Part shown: piece after piece, positions 22,766 through 33,436 of the stretch
Numbering within the stretch: position 1 is the first letter of the stretch
Layout of the letters: every line of letters starts with the position of its first letter
Source of the DNA: Leptasterias polaris
Lineage: Eukaryota > Echinodermata > Asteroidea > Forcipulatida > Asteriidae
NCBI GenBank assembly: GCA_037783415.1
Contig: JAZGTN010000059.1
Span: 806,001 to 870,000 of the forward strand
DNA length: 64,000 nucleotides
Reading direction: 5' to 3'
Notes under the pieces: model-generated
Database searches by the model: none
Told to the model about the DNA's origin: nothing
Seen by the model: the letters and a program-made list of their open reading frames with translations, nothing else
Program-made: the position numbers and the translations under genes

Positions 22766-24255
22766 GTGGACAATTTTTTTAAATTTTTTTACAATTTAAA
22801 AAAAAAAATAAAAAAGGGATGAAAAACCGAAATTAACGGTCTTTCATTTTTTTTAAATCGGCTGAAACGCACGCTCGTTAATTTTTTTCGTTTTCCAAAA
22901 AAAAAGAAAAAAAAAAGGGAATTTTGATGCAGAAAGTCCATTAATTTTTTTTTTTTTGAAAAGTAGACGCTGTAAAGCACCCTAATGTGCTTATTTGATG
23001 CTGAAACTGCTCTACTGCATAAATTACGCATTTTGGTCACAAAAAACCTTTGAATTTTGCTTAAATACTAAAAATGTGCATTTTAAAGGCATTAACATTT
23101 CTTAATATACCTTTTGAAGATGCTTAAAACTTCACTAACATTTTCACCAAATTATTACACACAAGAGTTCAGATCCGTCTGGTTTAAGTATAGAGGGCCT
23201 TAAACGTTGTACATTACAGTTTACAAACATAATCACATTTAAATTTCATCTTTAAAGATTACATTTATGATTAACCATGGAGGTATAGACCTCCATGCAT
23301 TTACGATGGCTAAAAAACACATTCAAATAGGTTAGACAATTCGTGGTATTTTAGTATTCGGACGCCCTTGAAGACGCCCAGTTTATTTGGCCAAGTAAAC
23401 AAAACTTATTTGAAAAGGAATACTATTGTGTCCTTACAAACAGTCAGAGTATTTACATAAAAGTTCATGTGACATCCAAGATTTCATGTTTTAGTTGGAA
23501 CAGTTTCTTATGTGTACAACAAACTACCGACAGGGAAAACATAAAAAGACTTGAATGAAATCAAAGAATGGTTCAGGAGTCAGAGTAATAAAGAATGTAA
23601 TGATTATAAAAATATATATAAACAATCCCTAACCAACTATACCCTATTTACGCCAACATAACAATTTTGTTAGTGTCTAGAACCCTCAAAATATGTAATT
23701 TAGGGTGTATGTGTAAATTGTAAATGTTTTCCAAAAGCGGCAGCTGCCCAATTAATCCTTTGCAGGGGGAGGGTTGCACCTCCAGGACCCCCACTACACG
23801 TCTCGGGAAAGTGCTCGGATCAAATTTTATGTCAAAACTGACAGCTGCGATGAGTTGCCCCAACGATTTGGACACCCTGTTTTGCAATTCAGTCAAATTT
23901 AGACACCTTATTTTTAATTACTCGCTAAAAGCATGCCTAGGCTAACGCTAAACTAATCTCTGACAAACAGGGACATCATAGCTGATCTATAAATGAGTTT
24001 GTTTTGAAAAATGTTCAGCTTGTCGTTTCTATAAAGTAGGATCGTGATCAGTTTTGAAGGAATGTTTTATTATAACAGTTATACACAGTCCCTTTACATA
24101 TGACTACTAACGTTAGCCTCGTTTGCATTTTGTACAAATCTAGTCGAAAATACCTGAATGCAAAAAACAAAAAGTAGTAAGAATAACAATGTATACATTA
24201 AAGGTCTGTTTACACTATACAAGACATTATCAGAACACTTTATTCACTTTTATAT
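22766..24255. other. Intergenic, no gene seen
   Basis: Begins with A/T homopolymers (22775-22955). An 82-codon minus frame at 23648-23896 has no recognisable domain and no splice context. Confidence 0.35.
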
Positions 24256-24450
24256 TTTGCTTTTGGGTTGAACAAAGTAAAATTGACTAGAGCAGGATTT
24301 GAACCAACAACCTCTGGATTTACGTGTTGCGCTCTATCTAACCCTATGCTTGCGGTCTCCCTATTTTTTCAATATTTTTGTTCGGGGGAGCCAAAATCAT
24401 TTTTAAAATTTACCCAGTCAGTTTCCCTTTTGGTTTATTATTTGACTTTT
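24256..24450 (-). mobile_element. tRNA-Lys-like SINE, degraded
   Basis: Minus-strand B box GGTTCAAATCC (near 24297) and a damaged A-box region; the tail phrase ACCCAGTCAG...GGTTTATTATTTGAC lies at 24408-24447. Same family as the three copies to the right. Confidence 0.55.
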
Positions 24451-25104
24451 GTACTATGTTAAAAAGGTCTTGGCATACATATACTGTATATTTTTAAAAA
24501 CACAATCGTTGGTACATGTGGTTTAAAAGAATCATATGAGGACTACTAGTGAGGATGATGATGCCCTGTAAATGTTGTGTAAACAGGCCCTTTTACAATG
24601 TGTATTATTAACATAACAAGCCTACCTCAATATCCCAGAATTCTATAAGTTACAGAGTTGAGGTTGCTCGATGCAGAGAGAAGATGACGTATTTGAATTC
24701 ATGGTTAAGACGGCCGCCAAATGTTCTCTTCAGCCGAGCTTTCGTGCATCTCTCATTAGAACTGAGGCGTTTAATCGTCAGATCATCTTGAATGTACTGC
24801 AATAAAAACCCATGTTTGCATAAAATTACTCCAGCCAAGGATCAACAACTTCTTGTAACAGTTTTGGGGTTGTGATGAATCTTTAAAACCACATCAGGCA
24901 TGTCCTGCTTTCAGAAACTCTATCTACGATTTTAACCTCAGACAACTGAAAGCCATGAAAGGGGGTATATTTATGGGGTAGATCCGGGGGTAGAAATAAG
25001 GGGTATGTCTGGGGTGGACTGAAAGGTACATAAGAGCAAAAAAGAATGTTCAGTTTTGATCAAGGATAATGGTTTAAAAAAGGGTTGCATGTTATAGATA
25101 ATTT

Positions 25105-25410
25105 TGGGTTGAACAAAGACAAGAACTAGAGCAGGATTTGAGCCAACGACCTCCTGATTAACGTGCCGGCACTCTACCAACTGAGCTATCTAACCCTATG
25201 TTGGCCGTCTCACTATTTTGTCAACATCTTTGTTCAGGGGGTGCCAGTCAGAAGCCATTCAACAGTAAACTGCCGTGTAGCCAGGGATCACACCCAAGTA
25301 TACGATACAGCCTGGGAAGCAGCAGCAAGGGGATCACCTTAAGAAGATGCGACTTTTTATATCAGATATCAAATAATAAACCACAAGGGAAACTGACTGG
25401 GAATTTTTTG
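25105..25410 (-). mobile_element. tRNA-Lys-like SINE
   Basis: On the minus strand the head reads TAGATAGCTCAGTTGGTAGA and ends with a B-box-like GGCTCAAATCC (25130-25200). The adjoining body (GCCAGTCAGAAGCCATTCAA...GGGATCACACCCAAG) is shared with 25545-25660, 34385-34500 and 39785-39890. Confidence 0.75.
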
Positions 25411-25431
25411 TAATGTTTTTGGGTTGAGCAA

Positions 25432-25665
25432 AAATTAATTAACTCGAGTGGGACTTGAACCAACGACCTCCAGATTAATGTGCCAGTGCTCTACCAACTG
25501 AGCTATCTAGCCCTATGTTGGCACTCTCTACCTAGTTTGTCAATATCTTTGTTCGGGGGTGCCAGTCAGAACATTCAACCGTGAACTGTCGCATCCCCAA
25601 GGTGATCCCCTGGCTGGACACGGCAGTTAACAGTTGTGTGGCTTCTGACTGGCACCCCCCTCACC
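25432..25665 (-). mobile_element. tRNA-Lys-like SINE
   Basis: Minus-strand head with TAGATAGCTCAGTTGGTAGA and B box GGTTCAAGTCC (25445-25515), then body in which the CAACCGTGAACTGTCG phrase is followed by an inverted partner at 25615-25645. Confidence 0.75.
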
Positions 25666-25699
25666 CCCCGCCCCCCAAAAGATATTGACAAAATAGGGA

Positions 25700-25862
25700 G
25701 ACCGGCAACATGGGGCTAGATAGCTCAGTTGGTAAAGCACCAGCACGCTAATCCAGAGGTCGTTGGTTCAAATCCAGCTGTAGTAAATTCTTCTTTATTC
25801 AACGCAAAATCATTTAAAATTTACCCAGTCAGATTCCCTTGTGGTTTATTATTTGACATAGT
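25700..25862 (+). mobile_element. tRNA-Lys-like SINE
   Basis: Plus-strand head GCTAGATAGCTCAGTTGG and B box GGTTCAAATCC (25712-25782), then a short tail ACCCAGTCAGATTCCC. The tRNA-Lys likeness rests on the D arm and TTAATC-type anticodon region; the anticodon itself is lost. Confidence 0.75.
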
Positions 25863-25977
25863 TTAGATTATGTAGATTTTTTTGTTTACTCACCAGAACT
25901 TCAAAAAAATTAGTTTAATGAGTCTTCATTCCAGGAATCTCTTTACAGGAAGTTTCTGCACAAGGACCGAGAATATT

Positions 25978-27474
25978 CTGTGAAAAAAGATGTATATAAA
26001 AAGCAAATTTTAGAAAAATTGAAATCTTAATGCAGGCAGTTGCAGTAATTATTTAAAAGCATTGAGTGCACCTGTGGCTTCACTGGGTTCTTAAACCAAT
26101 TTTATACAACCATATAATTCTATTAAAACTTTCATGCCATAAGAAAAAAATGAAGTTTCCAAACAAAGAAGGACATTTCTTATTACAATGATTTATCAAC
26201 CAGATCTTAATGCTAGGTCCAATTTCTGGCAGATCTGACCCCTAAAGTTTGATTTGTATCTTAAATTACTTATTTTTTATACATTTAGAGAAAGTTATGA
26301 GCAGTCTTTAAGGTACTGCATGCATTACAATCTGCAAATATTAAGTGGTAGTAAATTAAAACTTCAAAATTAATTGTTGGGATTTTAACATTGTCTCATG
26401 TCCATCAGCCTAGTTTGCACATTGTTCATTGTTCATAGCATTTATGCACACTTTTTTGTAAGCTTTTTGTTTCAAACAGCTCATTATCTGTCAGAATTCA
26501 TTCAGGAAAAATCTTGGGGACTTAGGTAAGCGTGCCAAGTGAAATCCAATGTCCTAACAAAAAATAAATAAATAAATAAGTGCACATGACCAAACTTGCA
26601 TTACACATTATCACCAGATCAAACCGCATCATTTTCTGCAATTTGCATGCACCACATATTCTCTGAACACATTGAAATTCTATGGAACTCTTCTTTGGAA
26701 TAGAATTGATGGAAACAAAATCAAGGTCATTTGCTGTTTGTTTTGAGAACTTTTATGAACAAAAAATTGTGTTTTTAAATCAAGAGTAACTTCTCTTTTC
26801 ATTTTTCACCATTCGTGACTTTGAGTTTAAAGTTATGATTAACTTTCTTGTTTCAAGCAAGCTTGTCAGGTCACTTTTGCTTTGTTTGTTTATCTCATAT
26901 GATTATTATTCTTTTATTTTCGTTAACACATTGTTGTTTATTTAAACATCCTACAATTACTTGTATTGCATTGGAACTAAATGTTGAGTTGAATTGAAAT
27001 CAAATTGGTTTACCAGGTTTGTTTGCTGCCAGGTACAATATCAAAAGTTGACAGTTAATGTTTCACAAAGATTCCCTTGAAAGAAAGTATCCATCACTCT
27101 CATCAGCTGATGGCGTAATGATAGTTGCTACTTAAATCATTTGAATGATGACTAGGTGTATGGTCAGTGGGGGTGGAACAGAGTGCCAGAAAAGTGGGAT
27201 GCATGTTTGGGATTGGGATTGATACAGTATGCCACCAGTGTGCCATTTTTGACAGCACAATTTGCAAACTGTCCTTGCTTTCTTAAATTCTAAATTTGCG
27301 TATAAATTGCGCTCACATGTACTGTACATTGAGTGAGTTAATTGCAGTGTCAGATTTTTTGTGAATAAAGCAATGCACACGTTCTCACAGGATTTTGTTG
27401 AAGTTTTTTTACAGGTACAAAACATTTTGCTTGAAATCAAATTGAATGTTTTTTCTATTGGTCTTGAGCCAAAA
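25978..27474. other. No gene seen apart from the candidate intron above
   Basis: AT-rich. A 183-codon minus frame (27132-27683) crosses the repeat at 27475-27630 and has no domain; I treat it as spurious. Confidence 0.35.
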
Positions 27475-27630
27475 TGAGGTCCAAGACTAAGAGAGTGGGG
27501 TCTGAGACTAAGACCAAGACCAGGAAGTCCGAGATCATTCATGCTCGAGACCAAGACCACGGAAACTTGGTCTCGAGACTGTTCTCCAGACCAAGACCAG
27601 TCTCGAAGACTACAACACTGGTAGTGATGG
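27475..27630. repeat. GACCAAGACC-type dispersed repeat
   Basis: Imperfect internal repeats of GACTAAGACCAAGACCAGG and GGTCTCGAGACTG, ending in ACTACAACACTGG. The CAGTGTTGTAGT-like end (minus strand) suggests an old inverted-repeat DNA element. Confidence 0.5.
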
Positions 27631-27717
27631 GCTTTTGTTATGATGGTTTGTTTGTTTGTATTCCTGTCAAGGGAACTCGGCAAACTCCTATAACTATCAG
27701 GGGATAAGTGTCAAGCT

Positions 27718-27975
27718 GGCATCATCCAATCTCACTCACACAAACATTGGTTAAATGTCTAGCCCAAGTTGGACTCCTCCGTTGCAACGAACACTGACGA
27801 GCTACCAGGGCTAGTTTAACGTCTATGATTATATAAGAACTGACAAATCAATAAATTGTGATTCAGTAAGACTAGATGACAACATGTCATTGTGAAATCA
27901 GTGGTTAGCTTTGTAGGAGTGGAACCCACAACCTTGTGATTGCAAGTCATTGGTCAAAAACACTGACTGAGTTTG
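27718..27975 (-). mobile_element. tRNA-like SINE, same family as 59850-60062
   Basis: Shares ACAAACATTGGTT, AATCAATAAATT.GATTCAGTAA and CATTGTGAAATCAG with 59870-59985. The minus-strand head AACCTTGTGATTGCAAG region is degraded. Confidence 0.6.
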
Positions 27976-29225
27976 CACAGGTTTGGCATTCTACTGCCAG
28001 GGGACTACAGTACGGTTTTTATAGTTGCATACACATTTTACAAACAATCATCACTGTCACTGTCAGAAGTGTCACCTCGCTTTGATCTATATCTCTGGAT
28101 GTCCACGACTCGAGTTTAGTGACTGTAGTTTGTTTGTGGCACAACAAAGCAGAGAGTATTGAACAATTTCAATGAAACTAGTGCCTGCAGTAAACACCAC
28201 AAACAGCAACGACTACCTAAGTAGTAAGATTATTATAGGATTACTAGTAGTACTACTCTCCCCTACGCCCTAACCCTAAGGGCCGCCCTAGTTAAGTAGT
28301 AGTACAGTAGTATAGTCTAGTAAGTCTATAATTATTATAGTCTACGTGTGTGACTATTTCTACCTCCCTCAGACTCGTGTCAACATCAGACCATGGAGGA
28401 CTGAATGATCAGACGCTCTGTGACTGTCTGTCTCTCTCTCAGCTGTGTGGAGACGGGAGGGATGGTGGGTAAACACTATAAACATTAACAACAGTAAACA
28501 CTATACGCCTACTAAACAACCTAGTAAAACTACATCGGACTGCAGTCACGACAAAACTTGCTACCAAAAGCTGTCCTTTATACAATTTCAACAAATAGAT
28601 CAACGCCAAAAGACCTATAAAACATTTCCATAAATAACAATGTAAAAACTAACAGAAAAATGTGTACTTACCAGAGTTTTATGATGAAATAATTTCAACT
28701 GGAAGACACACGCCGTAAGCAGACGACAGCTCAATGTTTTGGTACCAATGTTTATGCTATGTGTTCCGGGTATCCACTACGCATGTGCAGCAAGTGGTGC
28801 AAAGTGAGGGCGCCCTATCTTGGAACAAGCAAAACAAGAACTGTCTTATTTTTTTGTTTTGTGGTAAAGTTTGAATCTCACTCTTTTTTTTCAAAACCAT
28901 TAACTGTTTCTCATCATAGGCCATTGCTCTTTATTTTAAAATACCAGCATTATTGACCCCACTGTTTCCCCCTTAATTGTCTGTTTTTGTTACCCCCTAA
29001 AAAACATATTAGACGAAAATAATTAAACACAAACTCACTTTTTTCTGTAGGTTCAGGGCGCTACACTGTAAAACAGCTTCACAGCGTACGTGTTTACTAA
29101 AAAAGAACAGTTCATCAGGTATCCAACTTCAAGTTTTTGTTATTATTGGCATATATAATTATATTGGGGCAAATTATTTAAATTTGGCATATAGACCCAT
29201 TGCACAACGCGCAGCGCACATACAC
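27976..29225. other. Intergenic, nothing recognised
   Basis: Includes a CCCTAACCCTAAGG phrase at 28267 and the upstream part of the candidate transcript ending at 28672. No gene. Confidence 0.35.
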
Positions 29226-29392
29226 GTGCGTCTCCTGTCCGCCATTTTGGGTGTCAAAACGTGCACAAAAGGAATGGACTCCCCCCCAAAAGGCAGAAAT
29301 GGTAGACGCGCATTGTTCGGAGGTGCGTAAACGCATATGTACCATCCTTTTGTGCACGTTTTGGCCGTCCAAATTGGGGACAGGAGACGCAC
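29226..29392. repeat. Inverted repeat, arms of about 48 bases
   Basis: Left arm 29226-29273 and right arm 29345-29392 share GTGCGTCTCCTGTCC and AAAACGTGCACAAAAGGA in opposite orientation. Probably a small inverted-repeat DNA element; its ends and target duplication are not clear. Confidence 0.6.
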
Positions 29393-29599
29393 GCTAGGGC
29401 CATCACATCGACCATCGAACGGTGCACAAACGCGCTGTAAACTTTTCGGTTCAGGAGTAGTAGAGCGAGCGGGTCATTGTAACTATAAGTGTAACATTCC
29501 TGTTCACATTGGTCACCGGCTTGATTATGTTCATAATAGGTTAGCTTTGGAAAACCCGCGTACTCCCCCCTGTCCTTAAACACATTGTTGAATCCTGCC

Positions 29600-32076
29600 G
29601 ATTCCTCTGATGATCTATTTAAACTTTGTTGCTTAAAATACCAGATCTCTTAAAAATAAAACAGCTGATTTTGTTTCTTACGCTATTAATAGTAAGGCTG
29701 ATTTGTTTTCCCTTACGTAGAGACTTGGTTTACAGATATGGATGTTGCCCACAAGGTTGAAGCATCCACCTGTTTTAGATTGCTGTGGGGTAGATTCATT
29801 TGAGTTTTCAGAATGGGGGCTGTAGTGATTAATTCGTTTAAATTACGACTTGTAATAATTTACAGGCCACCTTACTCAGTTAGCCATCCTTGTATGTACA
29901 GTTAATCGGTTTATCAGTGATTTTGCCGATTATTTAGAATCCATTATTTTATCTTCTGAACCAGTTTTAATAACTGGAGATTTTAACATCCATGTTGACA
30001 TATCTGACGATCCAAACGCTGAACGTTTTTTAACACTTCTTGAATCCATGGGTCCCCAGCAACATGTTAACAAACCTACACATGAGATGGGTCACACACT
30101 AGATCTTGTTATTACCCGGAAATCAGACATAGTTCTTAACAGCCCCCCCCCCCCCCCAGACACCTCACCACCTTTTCTCTGATCATTTTTCTGTTATTTG
30201 CAACTTGCAACAAAACAAGTCTTCTTTTCCTCCTAAACAGATTGTTTATATAGGAATATTAAATCCATTGACATGAATTGCTTAAAAAGTGACTTAGTCT
30301 CTTCTAGGATGTGCAGGGACGTCACTCCTCAAGGTCTTGAGGACCTTACGAAATGTTACAATACTTCACTAGCTGGTACCTTCAACACCGTGACACATGC
30401 CCCATTAAAGTCCAAGATGGTCACCGCTAGCAGGCCCCGTCTACCTTGGTTTAATCAAGAAATCAACTCTGCATTGAGGATGAGGAGACGTGCAGAAAAG
30501 AAGTGGCGACTAACAAACATGGCCTCTGATCTTTCAGAATATAAGCTATTAAGAAATAAGGTAACCTTTCTTCTTAATAAAGCTCGCTGCAATTTCTACA
30601 AAGACTTTATCGAAAGTACTAGTTCCGACCAGAGGAAATTATTTAGAGCATCTAAAAAGCTGCTTGGGCATAGTGATGACGTCCTCTTTCCACCTTTTAA
30701 AGATAAAATGACTCTTGCTAATGATATGGGTAGCTTTTTTGTAAAGAAAATATCTAATATTCATGCTAAACTTGACAGAACGTTCTCTTTTACATCTGAA
30801 ACATTGTCCAGTGGTATCTTGTTTGCTAGTTTCATACCATTAACCGAGTCACAGGTAAAACAGCTTGTTGTCAACTCTTCTAAGGGATCATGGATCCTAT
30901 GCCTACTAAACCTTGTAGTTGAGTGCCTTGATGTTTTGCTTACAGTACTTACCAAAATTATAAACTCATCTTTAGTATCTGGCACATTTCCTACTGACTG
31001 GAAAGAAGCTTTAATATTATGCCCTTTATTAAAAAAAAAACCACAATCTCGATATGAAATTAGAAAACTATACCGACCAATCAGTAACTTACAATTTATT
31101 TCTAAATTAACTGAGAGGGCCGTTTGTGACCAACTTTATTGTCACATGTCAAAACATTCCGGTTTTCCAATCATCTTACCGGAAGCATCACAGTACAGAG
31201 ACGGCTCTTAATAAGTCTTATAAAGGTTAAAAATGATTTACTGATGAGGATGAATTTCCAACATGTTATTCTGCTCATCCTTTTAGACCCGAGTGCAGCG
31301 TTCGATACTGTTGATCACGTCATTTTATTGAAACGTCTGCAGTCTAAATTTGGTTTTCGTCTTGTTTGTCAGAACGCGTATCTATTCATGCAAGGTACCT
31401 TATCAGAAAAGTTTAATATCAACTGTGGTGTTTCCTCAGGGATCGTGCTTAGGAAAATTTTTATTCATTGTCTGTGCCTCTAAATTGTTTGACATCATTG
31501 AGCATCATCTGCCTGATGTTCATTGTTATGCCGATGACACTCAGCTGTATCTATCTTTTAGACCTGACGATATATCTTGTCAAGCTGCTGTAACTATAAT
31601 GGAAAATTGCATCAGGGACATCAAGCAATGGATGTTGCATGACCGGCTTCTATGATGCTAAGAGTGAATTTTTGATCATCGGATCAAAGCAGTAGTTGAA
31701 GAAAATTAATAATTTTGTATGGTCTGCCAAAGTCTGCTTTTTAGTGTTTTTGGTGTTGTTCTTTTGTGTATTTTGTTTGTCTTTCTTCTATGGTCGCCTT
31801 GCCAGTTAGATTTTTTTGCATAGATAGGGTTAGAGGCGTCTGTCTCCTGAAAAGGTCTAAACATTACCTAACCTTTGTAATAAATAACTATTAGTTCTCT
31901 TTTGGCGGGACAGACGTATCCCCATACTTTGGTTTGGGCACTGCCCTGGTGACCAGTCTTTTTTCGTTGTCTTTTTCTTCCATTCTGTGCTTTTTAACAT
32001 GTATTCTCCGCCTTTGATAATTTTGTATGTAAGGGACCCAATATAAATGTTAAATATTATTATTATTATTATTAAA
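29600..32076 (+). pseudogene. CR1/L2-like LINE with endonuclease and reverse-transcriptase remnants
   Basis: Frameshifted translation gives RSLKNKTADFV and LFSLT*TWFTD (start of an APE endonuclease), then LITGDFNIHVD (catalytic GDFN) and LDLVITRKSD; after a C homopolymer near 30141-30157 comes RPRLPWFNQEI, then YRPISNLQFISKLTERAV, LLDPSAAFDTVDH (motif A), a damaged motif B (GIVLRKIF for GSVLGP) and CYADDTQLY (motif C, intact). The 3' untranslated part ends in (ATT)n at 32056-32074, the usual tail of CR1/L2-type elements. Several frame breaks make it inactive. Confidence 0.85.
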
Positions 32077-32394
32077 ACAAAAACTGTGGTTATTCTTAAA
32101 ACAGAAAGTGCCAGACTTTGTACTGTTTCCAATTTTTAATGGCACAGATGATAAACCAAAAAGGGACAAAACAGCTGTTCAGCTGAAAAGTTGTCTGCCT
32201 GACCAATATTGCAAACTAGATTACCAGCAAAATTGTTTTGTACCGACTAGTTTCCATTTACATTTGCTAAGCAAATAAAAATATGTTAAGCAATCAATAA
32301 AGTTGAATGTATGTTTCATTTGAATAAACTTTACACAATATTAATCTTGAAAGCTTAAGGATTGAAAAATAAAACAATTCAGGTTTTTAAAACA

Positions 32395-32600
32395 ATTCAG
32401 GTGCGAGTCATTTCTCAGATTCAAATGTTTTGGGGTTAAAATTAATCCAAAGCTTATTACTTCCAAAGGAATCCTTTCTCAAAATAGGTTATACTATCAA
32501 CAGCTGCAGTGCTTTGTATCAAGTAAGTTTTTATGGTCAATAATTGTTGAGGTACTTTTACAAAGTATGACCCAGCCTATAACTCTTGGTGAAGACATAA
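32395..32600. repeat. Dispersed element related to 20150-20434
   Basis: Shares the TTTCTCA, TATACTATCAACAGCTGCAG and AAGTAAGTTTTTATGGTC phrases. Contains the spacer phrase of the telomere-type array without any CCCTAA. Confidence 0.5.
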
Positions 32601-32839
32601 AAGAAAGAAAAAAAAAACACTTTCAAGGAAGTTCAAAACAACTGCACCGTTCACCAAACACTTAAAGGTCAGCAAACCAAAATAGTAAAATAACAAATGT
32701 GATATAAGAAATTATTCAAATTATTATTTAACCCAAAATCAAAAGACAGAAAAACTCTCAGATTGTCAATTTGAAGTCCAAGATGCAAAAAATTGCATAA
32801 GGATGTTGTAAGGGAATTAAATTAACCCTCCTTTTCTTC

Positions 32840-33345
32840 AAACCACACTGAATGATATTGAACGGTCAGACAGTAGGAGGGTTGACTCAGTACTGTGTAG
32901 ATGCATTTAACACATAATATCATATTGCAGGCTGGTTTAGTTTATCTATCATTCAAAACCACAGTGGATGATATTGAATGGTCAGACAGTAGGAGGGTTG
33001 ACTGTGTACTGTGTAGATGCTTTATCATATTGCAGACTGGTTTAGTTTATCTATCATTCAAAACCACAGTGGATGATATTAAATGGTCAGACAGTAGGAG
33101 GGTTGACTCTGTACTGTGTAGATGCATTTAACACATGACATCATATTGCAGGCTGGTTTAGTTTATCTATCATTCCAAGCCACAGTGGATGATATTGAAC
33201 GGTCAGACAGTAGGAGGGTTGACTCTGTACTGTGTAGATGCATTTAACACATGACATCATATTGCAGGCTGGTTTAGTTTATCTATCATTCCAAGCCACA
33301 GTGGATGATATTGAATGGTCAGACAGTAGGAGGTTCAATTATTCC
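32840..33345 (+). repeat. 116-bp tandem family, five copies at the NEMF 3' end
   Basis: The phrase CAGTAGGAGG starts at 32871, 32987, 33092, 33208 and 33324, giving spacings of 116, 105, 116 and 116. Further copies in the opposite orientation lie in NEMF introns (39050, 47280, 56700, 58635). Open frames here are repeat products. Confidence 0.9.
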
Positions 33346-33436
33346 AATGTATTAAATATTTATGTAATTTAATAGTAGGATCTCCAAGTATACAGCCATC
33401 TTCTTGATCAAATCAATAATCATGTTAAGACCCTAA

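Larger units (their letters stand above)
24654..28760 (-). other. Candidate spliced transcript of unknown function (three exon-like blocks)
   Basis: A first block from about 28760 ends at 28672 with CTCTG|GTAAGT. A second, 25977-25894, has CACAG before and GTTCTG|GTGAGT after it; it has stops in all three frames, as for a 5' untranslated exon or noncoding RNA. A third, 24796-24654, follows TTTATTGCAG and is open in a single frame throughout (YIQDDLTIKRLSSNE through GGRLNHEFKYVIFSLHR), ending in a stop just past its edge. The protein is not one I recognise. The linkage between the blocks is inferred from strand, order and splice sites only. Confidence 0.3.

Noticed and set aside
23648..23896. 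82-codon minus-strand frame
   Set aside because: No recognisable domain, no flanking splice sites, and no neighbouring exons in phase.
25700..25790. Functional tRNA-Lys gene
   Set aside because: A and B boxes are present but the acceptor and anticodon stems do not pair well, the anticodon is lost, and the sequence is one of many copies with a SINE body.
27132..27683. 183-codon minus-strand open frame
   Set aside because: It crosses a GACCAAGACC dispersed repeat, has no domain and no splice context.
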